From a bacterium (GTDB lineage Bacteria; Pseudomonadota; Alphaproteobacteria; Caulobacterales; Caulobacteraceae): a DNA stretch of 64,000 nt. Within the stretch, counting starts at the first letter, position 1. The number at the start of each line of letters is the position of its first letter. The translations under genes and the position numbers were made by a program. Location: positions 24,318-88,317 of the forward strand of contig JAVBXP010000040.1 of NCBI GenBank assembly GCA_030824495.1, read 5' to 3'. This document shows positions 17,177-25,159 of this stretch, one piece after another. Under the pieces are notes generated by a model, which was not told where the DNA came from, did not search any database, and worked only from the letters and a program-made list of their open reading frames with translations.

Positions 17177-18214
17177 ATGAGCAAAGGCGCTAAGATCACT
17201 GTGGCCGGAGCCGGCGCGCTCGGGCTGACGACGGCGCTGGCCCTGGCCGACGCCGGCGCGCAGGTGACGGTTTTCGACCCGGCGCCGGCCGCCGACAATG
17301 CGTCGGGCGTAGCCGCAGGCATGCTCGCGCCGGCTTTCGAGGCGGTGCTGGACACGACGGCCGCCCCGCAATTTGATCTGTTGAGCGCCGCCCGCGACCT
17401 GTGGCCCGCGCTCGAGGCGCGGATCGGGGTGATGGTGGACCGATCCGGGGCCGTCGCCGTGGGCGAGGTCGATTATTTGGGCCGCACCGATGCGGGGCTG
17501 CGGGCGCTGGGCCTGCACCCGGTGGAGTTGGAGCGTCGCGCCCTCGACGGCCTTGCGCCGGGCCTTGCGCCACGCTGGACGGATGGATTGCTGGTTCGTG
17601 AGGACTGGCGGATCGAGGCGGCGCAGACCTTGTTCGCCCTGCGCCGCGCCGCCGAGAGCGCTGGCGTGGTGTTCCGCCAGGCTCAGGCCACGGGGTTCGA
17701 GGATGGCGAGCGGCTGGTGATCGCCACCGGAAACGGTCGCGACCTGGCGGTGGTGGCGCCGGAGCTAAGCAATCTCGCGCCGATCAAGGGGCACATTCTG
17801 CGCGCCCGCGGGCGGGCCTATGACGGCGTCGTGGTGCGGGGGCAGGGGGCGTATGTGACGGGGGCGCCCGGCGACCTGACCATCGGCGCCACCATGCAGG
17901 CCGGCGTCCAGGACCGATCCGTCGATCCGGATCAGGTGACGCCCTTGCAGGCCGCGGGCGCCAAGCTGTTTCCCGCCCTGGCCGAGACCGATTTGGTGGC
18001 GGAGACTGGAATTCGCGCGGCGACGCCCGACGGCCTGCCGATGGTGGGCCGTGGCCGCCACCATGGGGTGCTGCTGGCGGTCGGGGCGCGGCGCAATGGT
18101 TGGCTGCTGGCGCCGCTGATCGCCAAGCTCATCGTGGCTTGCGTGACGGAGGGGGAGGCTGGCCCCTATGCCGAGCGATTGAACCCGGCGAGGTTCGACG
18201 CGAGCGGCAGGTAG
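17177..18214 (+). CDS. FAD-dependent amino-acid oxidase, ThiO (glycine oxidase)-like
   Basis: A 345-residue DAO-fold flavoprotein. Residues 7-30 hold the FAD Rossmann site (TVAGAGALGLTTALALADAG), SGVAAGMLAPAF follows near residue 45, and the C-terminal block PDGLPMVGRG with GARRNGWLLAPLIAKL gives the isoalloxazine site. This pattern and length are close to ThiO, which oxidises glycine to iminoacetate for the thiazole of thiamine. In ThiO the late motif usually reads GHYRNG; here GARRNG. No other thi gene is nearby, so a different amine substrate is possible. It lies 63 bases after the ABC permease and 12 before the acyl-CoA dehydrogenase. Confidence 0.8.
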   Translation: MSKGAKITVAGAGALGLTTALALADAGAQVTVFDPAPAADNASGVAAGMLAPAFEAVLDTTAAPQFDLLSAARDLWPALEARIGVMVDRSGAVAVGEVDYLGRTDAGLRALGLHPVELERRALDGLAPGLAPRWTDGLLVREDWRIEAAQTLFALRRAAESAGVVFRQAQATGFEDGERLVIATGNGRDLAVVAPELSNLAPIKGHILRARGRAYDGVVVRGQGAYVTGAPGDLTIGATMQAGVQDRSVDPDQVTPLQAAGAKLFPALAETDLVAETGIRAATPDGLPMVGRGRHHGVLLAVGARRNGWLLAPLIAKLIVACVTEGEAGPYAERLNPARFDASGR

Positions 18215-18226
18215 CGGAGGGGCGTG

Positions 18227-19396
18227 ATGAGCGGTTTCTGGCTGAGCGACGAACAACAGGCGATCGTCGAGAGCGTCAGTCGCCTCTGCGCCAATTTCGA
18301 CGCCGAATACTGGCGCCGGACTGACGAGACCGGCGAATTTCCCGAGGCCTTCGTTGCGGCCATGGCGGCCGGCGGCTGGCTGGGCGCAGCGATGCCGACC
18401 AGTCTGGGCGGCGCCGGGCTTGGTCTGACCGAGGCGGCTCTGGTGATGCAGGCCGTGGCGCAATCGGGGGCCGGCTTCTCCGGCGCCAGCGCCGTCCACC
18501 TGAACATCTTCGGCCCCATGCCGATCGCCAAGTTCGGATCCGACGCCCTGAAGCAGCGGGCGATCCCACGGCTGATCTCCGGCGAAGACAAGATTTGCAT
18601 CGGCATCACCGAGCCGGACTCCGGCCTCGACACCACAAGCCTGACGACCAAGGCGGTACGCACCAAGGACGGCTATGTGATCTCCGGCCGCAAGGTGTGG
18701 ACGACCATGGCCCAGCGGGCGACCAAGATGCTGATCATCGCCCGGACGACGCCGAAGGATCAGGTGAGGAAGGCCACCGAGGGGCTTAGCCTGTTCTACA
18801 CCGACTTCGATCGCAGCAAGATCTCGGCGACGGTGATCCCGAAGATGGGCCGCAAGGCGGTCGAATCCAACGCGGTGTTCATCGACAATCTGGAGATTCC
18901 GGCGGACGATCTGATCGGCGAGGAGGGGCGAGGCTTCTATTACCTGCTGGAAGGGCTGAACCCCGAGCGAGTGTTGTTCGGGGCCGAAGCCGTGGGGCTC
19001 GGGCGCGCGGCGCTGGCACGGGCCACGACCTACGCCAAGGAGCGCGTGGTGTTTGGCCGGCCGATCGGACAGAACCAGGGCGTCGCCCATCCGCTGGCCA
19101 AGGCCTGGGCAGAGCTTGAAGCGGCGAACCTGATGGCCTTCAAGGCAGCGGCGCTATACGACGCCGGCCGCGAGTGCGGGGCCGAGGCCAATGCGGCCAA
19201 ATATCTGGGCGGGGAGGCCGGGTTCAACGCCTGCGAAGCCTCGGTGCTGGCCCATGGCGGCATGGGCTACGCCAAGGAGTTCGACGTTGAGCGCTATTTC
19301 CGCGAGGCGATGATCGCCCGCATCGCGCCGATCAGCCGCGAAATGGTGATGAACTACATCGCCGAGCGCGTGCTGGGCCTGCCCAAAAGCTATTGA
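18227..19396 (+). CDS. Acyl-CoA dehydrogenase
   Basis: A 389-residue flavoenzyme that introduces a double bond in acyl-CoA, feeding an electron-transfer flavoprotein. Landmarks are the FAD/substrate strand ICIGITEPDSGLDTTSL near residue 125 (CxxxTEPxxGSD type), GRKVWTTMA, the middle beta domain NLEIPADDLIGEEGRGF, and a C-terminal helical domain with ERVVFGRPIGQNQ and AHGGMGYAKEFDVERYFRE, which includes the flavin-ring contact. The ATG at 18227 follows GGAGG by six bases; the GTG immediately before is less well spaced. It is probably co-transcribed with the ThiO-like gene. Chain-length preference cannot be read from sequence. Confidence 0.94.
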   Translation: MSGFWLSDEQQAIVESVSRLCANFDAEYWRRTDETGEFPEAFVAAMAAGGWLGAAMPTSLGGAGLGLTEAALVMQAVAQSGAGFSGASAVHLNIFGPMPIAKFGSDALKQRAIPRLISGEDKICIGITEPDSGLDTTSLTTKAVRTKDGYVISGRKVWTTMAQRATKMLIIARTTPKDQVRKATEGLSLFYTDFDRSKISATVIPKMGRKAVESNAVFIDNLEIPADDLIGEEGRGFYYLLEGLNPERVLFGAEAVGLGRAALARATTYAKERVVFGRPIGQNQGVAHPLAKAWAELEAANLMAFKAAALYDAGRECGAEANAAKYLGGEAGFNACEASVLAHGGMGYAKEFDVERYFREAMIARIAPISREMVMNYIAERVLGLPKSY

Positions 19397-19412
19397 GCAG
19401 GCCCATCGCGAT

Positions 19413-20096
19413 CTAGCCGCCGACGTTGAAGCGGATCGGGATGCGAACGCTGCCGCCATCAACGGCTTGGCCGTCCTGGGTTTGCGGGCTCATCCTGAAA
19501 TAGGGAGCCAGCCGCAGGGCCGCCTTGCCGAACCCTTCGCCCTCCGGCGTTTCGCCGACGACGCTGCAGCCGCTGAGCGTACCCGCGGCGCTGACGGTGC
19601 AGGCCAGGGTGGCCTGGCCGCCGATGTCACGTCGCAGAGCGCTGTCAGGATAGAAACGGGCGAATTCGCGGGCTCCTGGCCTGGCCAGCCAATTTGGCGC
19701 GCGGATGACCGGCGCCGCAACGGGTGGCGCGGGTGGCGGAGGGGCGATGCTGGTCACCGGGCCAGACGGCGGGGGAGCAGGCGCCGGGGCCGGCGGGACC
19801 GGGATCGGCGCCGGCATGGGAACGGTGGTGTCGATGGGAGCCGCCTCCCTGGGCGCGATAGTGGGGCGGGGCGTCGGCAGCGGCTCGATCTTCTGCGGGG
19901 GCGTAAAGGTCAGCACGTTGATGACCGGGCCTTCAGGAAGAACGACAGGCTCAGGCGGCGTCCAGGTCTGTATGGCCAGATAGACGGCCAGGGCGCCGTG
20001 AACCGCGATCGACAAGACGATGGCGGTCTTGACCGCAGGCGAACGCGGCCGGCGATGCGTGCTCTCGAAAACAGGCAGGAATTGGCGAATGACCAT
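19413..20096 (-). CDS. tonB: TonB family energy transducer
   Basis: A 227-residue inner-membrane-anchored protein. One N-terminal membrane helix ([21 protein letters not shown], about 22-42) is followed by a long Pro-rich spacer (about 55-125, full of PAP and PPP runs) that crosses the periplasm. The C-terminal TonB domain contains [20 protein letters not shown] and [15 protein letters not shown]. It passes proton-motive energy from ExbB/ExbD to outer-membrane receptors. The ATG follows a perfect GGGAGG. ExbB and ExbD are not in the window. A TonB-dependent receptor gene lies immediately upstream on the same strand but is separated by a strong terminator, so the two are separate units. Confidence 0.92.
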   Translation of the reverse strand: MVIRQFLPVFESTHRRPRSPAVKTAIVLSIAVHGALAVYLAIQTWTPPEPVVLPEGPVINVLTFTPPQKIEPLPTPRPTIAPREAAPIDTTVPMPAPIPVPPAPAPAPPPSGPVTSIAPPPPAPPVAAPVIRAPNWLARPGAREFARFYPDSALRRDIGGQATLACTVSAAGTLSGCSVVGETPEGEGFGKAALRLAPYFRMSPQTQDGQAVDGGSVRIPIRFNVGG

Positions 20097-20231
20097 GGCG
20101 ACCTCCCTTTCTTTTTTTCGTCACCGAAACAAAGGGTCGCGCCGGGATCGTGTCCGAAGCTTGACTGTGGGGAAGCCGAACCATGGCCGAGCGGTGACCA
20201 TCCGGTGGTGAGGTGAAATCGCGGTCTTGAG

Positions 20232-20269
20232 GGCGCAAAAAAGCGCCCGATCCAGGGGACCGGGCGCTT
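20232..20269 (-). terminator. Rho-independent terminator of the TonB receptor gene
   Basis: On the minus strand AAGCGCCCG and CGGGCGCTT pair (20241-20249 with 20261-20269) around an 11-base loop, and the stem is followed by a run of six T. It lies 47 bases past the receptor stop and 136 bases before the tonB start, separating the two genes. The T run itself is flanked by GGGCGC/GCGCCC, which could form an alternative stem. Confidence 0.85.
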
Positions 20270-20315
20270 TGCGTTTGAGGTGGCCGCCGACTGTCGGCGA
20301 CGGCTGTTCCTGTCG

Positions 20316-22739
20316 CTAGTAGGCGAGCCGCATGGTCATGCCGTAGGTGCGCGGCATGCCGAGGAAGGCGTTGTAGGAGCCGGTCTGCGCGACGGCGTCG
20401 AAGCCGACCTGCGTATAGTATTCGTCGAAGATGTTCTGAGCCCAGGCCTCGACCTGCCAGCTCTTGTCGTCCGGGCCGATGCCGACCCGGGCGTTGACCA
20501 GGGTGAAGCCGGGCTGGTTCTTCACCGGATCGAGGTTCGAGCCGGTGTTGTAGGACGACTGGTACTTGGCGTTGACGGCGACCCGGCCGATCAGGTTGTC
20601 GGTGATCTCGTGCTCATAGGTCGCCGCGAGCGAGGCCGACCAGAGTGGGGCCAGTGAAAGGCGCGAGCCCGGCAGGCGCTGGTTGCCGACCGGAACGGCC
20701 GGCGGCGGCGGCGGGGAGCCAAGGACGCTTGAGGTGCTCTTCGGGTAGTAGGTCTCGGCGTAGGTGACGCCGCTGTTGACGCTCAGGCCCTTGATCGGCG
20801 TGAACCACATGAAGTCGGCGTCGACGCCCTTGGAGATCACGGTCGGCACCGAGGTGACGTTGAACACCAGGCCGTTGAAGCTATTCAGCTGGAAGTCCGA
20901 ATAGTCCTGATAGAAGATCGTGGCGTTCAGCAGGACCGTGCGGTCGAACAGCGTGTTCTTCATGCCGATTTCGTAGGAGTCCACGATCTCGGGCTTGAAG
21001 CTGGTGTCGAGGATAGGAGCAGCTGGAACGCCGCCCGATTGGGTCGGCTGGGCGATCCGGTCGAGGTTGAAGCCGCCGGCCTTGTAGCCCCGCGCGTAGG
21101 ACGCATAGGCCAGGATCTGGGGCGTGAAGCGGTAGTCAGCCTTCAGCGTGCCGGTGAGCTTTTCTTCCCTCAGGCGCTGTTTGTTGGAGCCGAGCTGCGA
21201 GAAGGCGGGGTTCTGGAACGTCCCGCAGATGAGCGCGCCGGGAGCGCCCAGTGTCGGGACACGCGACAGCGCAGTCAGGCAACCGATGCCGCCGTCGGTA
21301 TTGTTCCAGGTGGTGTCGAGGTCCTTCTTCTCCCAGGTGTAGCGGGCGCCGCCGGTCAAGGTCAGCTTGTCGGTGATCTTGAAGCTGTTGTTGGTGAAGA
21401 TCGCCGCACCGTTTTCGTCTTGCTTGTAGGTGTCGTTCTGGCCCTGGCCGGCCACGAAGGTCGAACCGTTGACCGGGCGACCGGTGAACGCGGGCAGAGC
21501 GCCCCCGAACAGGCCATTGGCGTAGTTTTCGAATTGCGTGCCGTAGACGAGGCGCGTGTGCTGAGTCAGCTCTTCGTCGGTGAAGAAGGCGCCGACCAAC
21601 CAGTTCAACCGCTCGGTGTCGCCGCTCAGGCGGAACTCCTGGCTGAACTGGCGGAACTGGACGAAGCCCGGATTCGAGCTGTCGACCGGCGGTCCATAGA
21701 GCACGTCGACCAAGGTCCCGTCGGTGTCGCCGCCGCCTTGGCTCTTCCAGTCGCGAATGGCGGTGATCGAGGTGAAGCGGGCGCCGTTGAACCATGGCGT
21801 GGTCCAATCGACGGTCGCCGAGACGCCCTGATCCACGACATGCTTGAGATCGTCGTGGGTGCCGAAGGCGGTATAGGCTTCCGGGTTCGGCGGATTGAGG
21901 ATCGCGCCGGGCACGATCGAGTTCAGGACGGCAGTGGGGCCAGCCGCATTCTTGATCTGGACCGCGCCGCAGCAACGCTCGTTCCGGTCTGTATAGTCGG
22001 CGATGAAGTTGATCTCGGCTTCGTCATTCAGCCGGAACAGCACCTGGCCGCGGGCGGTGTAGAAGTTTTGGGTGTTCGTCGGAACGCCGCCGACGACGTT
22101 GTAGATGCCGTCGCGGGCCCGTCCGGCGAGGAACAGGCGCCCCGCCACCTTGTCGGCCACGATCGGACCGGTGAGTGACAGCGAGGCGCCGACGGCGTCG
22201 TAGTTGCCGACCGTGATCTCGCTGTTCGCGCCAACCTGGAATTCAGGCCGCTTGGTCAGGATGTTGATGACCCCGGCTGAGGTGTTCTTACCAAACAGCG
22301 TGCCTTGCGGGCCCTTCAGCACCTCGATGCGCTCGAGGTCGCCCAGATCGCCAAACGCCACCCCGTTGCGCGGGCGGTAAACGCCGTCGATGACCACACC
22401 GACCGAGGACTCCAGGCCGACATTGTCGCCGACCGTGCCGACGCCGCGGATCCGTGCGGTCGTCGAGGTGTTGCTGCCGGTCGTCGTGACCGTCAGGCCG
22501 GGCGTGACCACGGTCAGATCCTTGATGTCCCGGACGCCGGCGTCCTGAAGCTGTTGGGCGTTGACCGCCGTCACCACGATGGGAACGTCTTGAAGGCTCT
22601 GAGTTCGTTTTTGTGCGGTGACGACAATTTCATCGACCGTTCGGGGGGCGTCTGGAGCGGCGGATTGCGCTTGCGCGCCCACGGCTACGAAGATCAAGGC
22701 AAGCGCGCTGGAACCAGCTAGAATATTTTTGACGTACAC
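20316..22739 (-). CDS. TonB-dependent outer-membrane receptor
   Basis: An 807-residue outer-membrane transporter. The signal peptide covers about residues 1-25 (AGSSALALIFVAVGAQAQS). The TonB box is DEIVVTAQKR. A plug domain follows (VPIVVTAVNAQQLQDAG, ARIRGVG, LERIEVLKGPQGTLFGKNTSAGVI), then a 22-strand barrel ending in an aromatic residue (TMRLAY). It is of the Caulobacter/sphingomonad type with broad or unknown substrates rather than an obvious siderophore receptor, since no FecR or siderophore gene is adjacent. GTG 22739 is chosen for GGGGA eight bases upstream; an ATG-initiated extension to 22820 has no signal peptide at its N-terminus. Confidence 0.92.
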   Translation of the reverse strand: MYVKNILAGSSALALIFVAVGAQAQSAAPDAPRTVDEIVVTAQKRTQSLQDVPIVVTAVNAQQLQDAGVRDIKDLTVVTPGLTVTTTGSNTSTTARIRGVGTVGDNVGLESSVGVVIDGVYRPRNGVAFGDLGDLERIEVLKGPQGTLFGKNTSAGVINILTKRPEFQVGANSEITVGNYDAVGASLSLTGPIVADKVAGRLFLAGRARDGIYNVVGGVPTNTQNFYTARGQVLFRLNDEAEINFIADYTDRNERCCGAVQIKNAAGPTAVLNSIVPGAILNPPNPEAYTAFGTHDDLKHVVDQGVSATVDWTTPWFNGARFTSITAIRDWKSQGGGDTDGTLVDVLYGPPVDSSNPGFVQFRQFSQEFRLSGDTERLNWLVGAFFTDEELTQHTRLVYGTQFENYANGLFGGALPAFTGRPVNGSTFVAGQGQNDTYKQDENGAAIFTNNSFKITDKLTLTGGARYTWEKKDLDTTWNNTDGGIGCLTALSRVPTLGAPGALICGTFQNPAFSQLGSNKQRLREEKLTGTLKADYRFTPQILAYASYARGYKAGGFNLDRIAQPTQSGGVPAAPILDTSFKPEIVDSYEIGMKNTLFDRTVLLNATIFYQDYSDFQLNSFNGLVFNVTSVPTVISKGVDADFMWFTPIKGLSVNSGVTYAETYYPKSTSSVLGSPPPPPAVPVGNQRLPGSRLSLAPLWSASLAATYEHEITDNLIGRVAVNAKYQSSYNTGSNLDPVKNQPGFTLVNARVGIGPDDKSWQVEAWAQNIFDEYYTQVGFDAVAQTGSYNAFLGMPRTYGMTMRLAY

Positions 22740-23078
22740 GATGAAAAATCCCCAGGGTTTTTCTTGTTGCCCAAGTGTTGAGCCGTGTGTCGATGACCTG
22801 CAAGCGATCAAAACTGACAAGTTAGATAATTTTTGCGAGCTGCGGTTGTGGGCAGGGCTTTGCGCGGCTTTCCAACCACCAGGGCGGGTGGCGTCTTGTT
22901 ATTTCGACTTGAGCGTCAAAAACGAATGCTGTTGAAGCGGCCTTCGGAGGATGAATGGCGTCGCCAGCGAGCGACAACGGCGCGGCCTTCTGACAATGGG
23001 CCTGGGCCAAGCGAGCCTCGAAGCGGCTGCGCGAACATGGTTAGCACCGCGTTAACCATGTGCGGGCACATCTTGCCC
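22740..23078. other. Intergenic region between the TonB receptor and the transglycosylase
   Basis: No convincing gene in these 339 bases. Near the receptor start, AAAAA/TTTTT arms (22744-22762) flank the ribosome site. The middle (22810-22840) is locally AT-rich and probably holds the receptor promoter. Near the right end lies a CtrA-like TTAG-N7-TTAACC box inside an inverted repeat (23036-23060). An open frame continues upstream of the transglycosylase start but has poor coding character. Confidence 0.6.
23036..23060 (+). promoter_or_regulatory. CtrA-type box inside an inverted repeat
   Basis: TTAG, seven bases, then TTAACC (23041-23057) matches the CtrA consensus TTAA-N7-TTAA(C) with one change. 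The same bases form an inverted repeat, CATGGTTA/TAACCATG, with a nine-base spacer. The site lies 19 bases before the proposed transglycosylase start. Cell-cycle control of a cell-wall enzyme would make sense in Caulobacteraceae, but this is inference. Confidence 0.45.
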
Positions 23079-23900
23079 ATGGCCGTCCATGGAATCAGAG
23101 GAGTTGTCGAAGCTGCGATCCAGCGCGCGTCCAACGCCACTGGTGTCGATTTCAGCTTCCTCATGGGCACAGCCGCTCGCGAGAGCGGATACAATCCGAA
23201 GGCCAAGGCGCCGACTTCGTCAGCCGCCGGCCTCTTCCAGTTCGTGGAGCAGACCTGGCTTTCGACGCTCAAGCAGCACGGAGCCAAGTACGGCTACGCC
23301 CGCTACGCCGACCTCATCACCAAGGGGGCCGATGGTCGCTATCGGGTGAACGGAGCTGAGGCGCGCAAGGCGGTGATGGACCTGCGGCTCGATCCGCACG
23401 CCGCTTCACTGATGGCCGGCGAGCTGACCTCTGATCATGCATCGTACCTGAAGGGCCGGGTAGGGCGCGCGCCCACGGCCGGCGAGCTCTACGCCGCCCA
23501 CTTCCTGGGTCCGCAGGGATCGGCCAAGCTCATCGAGGCGATGCGCACGCGGCCAACCGCCAGCGCCGCCAGCATTTTTCCCGATGCGGCCGGCGCGAAC
23601 CGATCGATCTTCTACCGCGATGGCCGAGCCGCCACCGTGGCTGAGGTCTATGCGAACCTGACCAAGACCGGCGGCGCGGGACACGCGACCACTGGTGAGC
23701 GGAGCAGCCCCGTCGACGGCTTCATCCAGTACGCTTCGGCGCGCCAGCGGACCTTGCAGGAGGGGCAGGACGCCATGGTCGATATCATCCTGCGCGGCTC
23801 GCAGTCGGACGACGACGCCAGTTCCGGGGTCAGGATGACCGGCTCGTTGTTCACCAGCGAGATGCTGCGCGTCCTGGCTGAGGCCCGCGACAAGAACTAG
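23079..23900 (+). CDS. Lytic transglycosylase domain protein
   Basis: A 273-residue protein with an SLT-type lysozyme fold at about residues 8-130. VVEAAIQRAS is followed by GVDFSFLMGTAARESGYNPKA, where the Glu of ARESGYN is the expected catalytic acid, then SSAAGLFQFVEQTWLSTL. The C-terminal 140 residues (GYARYADLIT, YLKGRVGRAPTAGELYAAHFLG) match alphaproteobacterial cell-wall lytic proteins that cleave peptidoglycan, often around flagella or secretion systems. No signal peptide is obvious. The start is uncertain: ATGs at 23037, 23058 and 23079 are all in frame without a clear ribosome site. Its stop interlocks with that of the convergent CoA transferase (CTAG). Confidence 0.85.
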   Translation: MAVHGIRGVVEAAIQRASNATGVDFSFLMGTAARESGYNPKAKAPTSSAAGLFQFVEQTWLSTLKQHGAKYGYARYADLITKGADGRYRVNGAEARKAVMDLRLDPHAASLMAGELTSDHASYLKGRVGRAPTAGELYAAHFLGPQGSAKLIEAMRTRPTASAASIFPDAAGANRSIFYRDGRAATVAEVYANLTKTGGAGHATTGERSSPVDGFIQYASARQRTLQEGQDAMVDIILRGSQSDDDASSGVRMTGSLFTSEMLRVLAEARDKN

Positions 23901-25093
23901 GCGGCCGAACCGGACGCCAGCATCGCCTCGATTTCGGCCGGGGCGTAGCCAATCTCCGCCAGAACCTCGCGCGTGTGCTGACCAAGGCCGGGCGCCGCCG
24001 GACGCACGGTTGCGTCCGCGCCAGGGAACCGTGCAGGAGCGGCGGGCGAGCGATAGACGCCGCCTTGTCCATCTTCCACGTCGATCAGGGCGCCGGCTGC
24101 GGCGACCTGCGGGTCTGCGGCGACCTGTGCCGGGGTCTGCACCGGCGCCCAGACGAGATCGACCTCGTCTAGCCGACGGGCGATGTCCTGGAAGTCCAAG
24201 GCTCCGAACGCGTCGTCCAACTCCGCGACCAGGGCTACGCTGTTGTCCTTGCGCAAGCGGCCGGTGGGGAACCGCTCATCCTCCAGAAGGTCCGGCCGGC
24301 CGCAGGCAGCGGCGAGCAACTGCCAATCCTTGCCGCCGCCACGCGGGTTGAGCACGAACCAATGCCCATCGCGGCTCTTGTAGAAATTCGCGGTCGGATC
24401 GAAGGGCGCGCTGCGGGGGCGGTTGGAGGCCAGCTTGCCGAAAGCGAGCTGCACCGCCAGGTCCGAACCCACGGTGTAGACGCCCGTTGCGAGCAGCGAG
24501 GTCTGCACAAGGCGGCCCACGCCGGTCTTTTCCCGCTCATACACCGCCGCCAGGATCGCCGAGACCGTGGCGAGCGAGGTCGTATGATCTCCTACGCCGG
24601 TGCGCAGGATGAAGGGATCGGTGCCCTTTGGCGCATGCATGTGCGCCACGCCCGCCCGGGACCAGAAGGCGGTGACATCGAAGCCCGGCTTGGCGGCGTC
24701 CGGCCCCTCCAGGCCGTAGCCAGTCACCACCGCGTAGATCAGCCTAGGATTGGCCGCGCGCAGGGTTCCGTCGTCCAGCCCCGCACGCTTCAGGGAGGCA
24801 GGCCGGACGTTGGTCAGGAAGATATCGGCCTGGTCCGCCAGACGGGTCAGCGCTTCGCGACCATCCGGCTTGGAAGTGTCCAGCACCACCGCACGCTTGC
24901 CGCGGTTGTCCAGGCCGAAGGTCGGGTTGCCTGACAGCGCGCTCTTGGCGTCGCCGAATACGTTCCGCATGGGATCGCCTTCGGGCCGCTCGACCTTGAT
25001 CACCTCTGCGCCCCAGTCGGCGAGTATGCCCGCCGCGCCCGGCGCGGCGATGTAGGAGGCGAACTCAACGACCTTCAAACCCTGCAGCAGCAT
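23897..25093 (-). CDS. CaiB/BaiF family CoA transferase
   Basis: A 398-residue class III CoA transferase, which swaps CoA between carboxylic acids through an enzyme-bound anhydride. Landmarks are LKVVEFASYIAAPGAAGILADWGAEVIKVE at the N-terminus (CoA-binding Rossmann part), RGKRAVVLDTSKPDGR, and TGVGDHTTSL with the expected catalytic Asp near residue 165. GRGxGKDW-like and LGQHTREVL segments follow at the C-terminus. The ATG follows GGGAGGA. Substrates in the family range from carnitine to methyl-branched acyl-CoA (Amacr); none can be assigned. It stands alone between a transglycosylase and a kinase. Confidence 0.92.
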   Translation of the reverse strand: MLLQGLKVVEFASYIAAPGAAGILADWGAEVIKVERPEGDPMRNVFGDAKSALSGNPTFGLDNRGKRAVVLDTSKPDGREALTRLADQADIFLTNVRPASLKRAGLDDGTLRAANPRLIYAVVTGYGLEGPDAAKPGFDVTAFWSRAGVAHMHAPKGTDPFILRTGVGDHTTSLATVSAILAAVYEREKTGVGRLVQTSLLATGVYTVGSDLAVQLAFGKLASNRPRSAPFDPTANFYKSRDGHWFVLNPRGGGKDWQLLAAACGRPDLLEDERFPTGRLRKDNSVALVAELDDAFGALDFQDIARRLDEVDLVWAPVQTPAQVAADPQVAAAGALIDVEDGQGGVYRSPAAPARFPGADATVRPAAPGLGQHTREVLAEIGYAPAEIEAMLASGSAA

Positions 25094-25159
25094 GCGGCGT
25101 CCTCCCTTATTGTTGTTGGGAGCTACCTTGCAGGGCGGCGGCTATGGCCTCAAGGGCGC

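Noticed and set aside
17765..19090. 441-codon open frame antisense to the ThiO-like and acyl-CoA dehydrogenase genes
   Set aside because: Spans two well-supported genes and has no domain.
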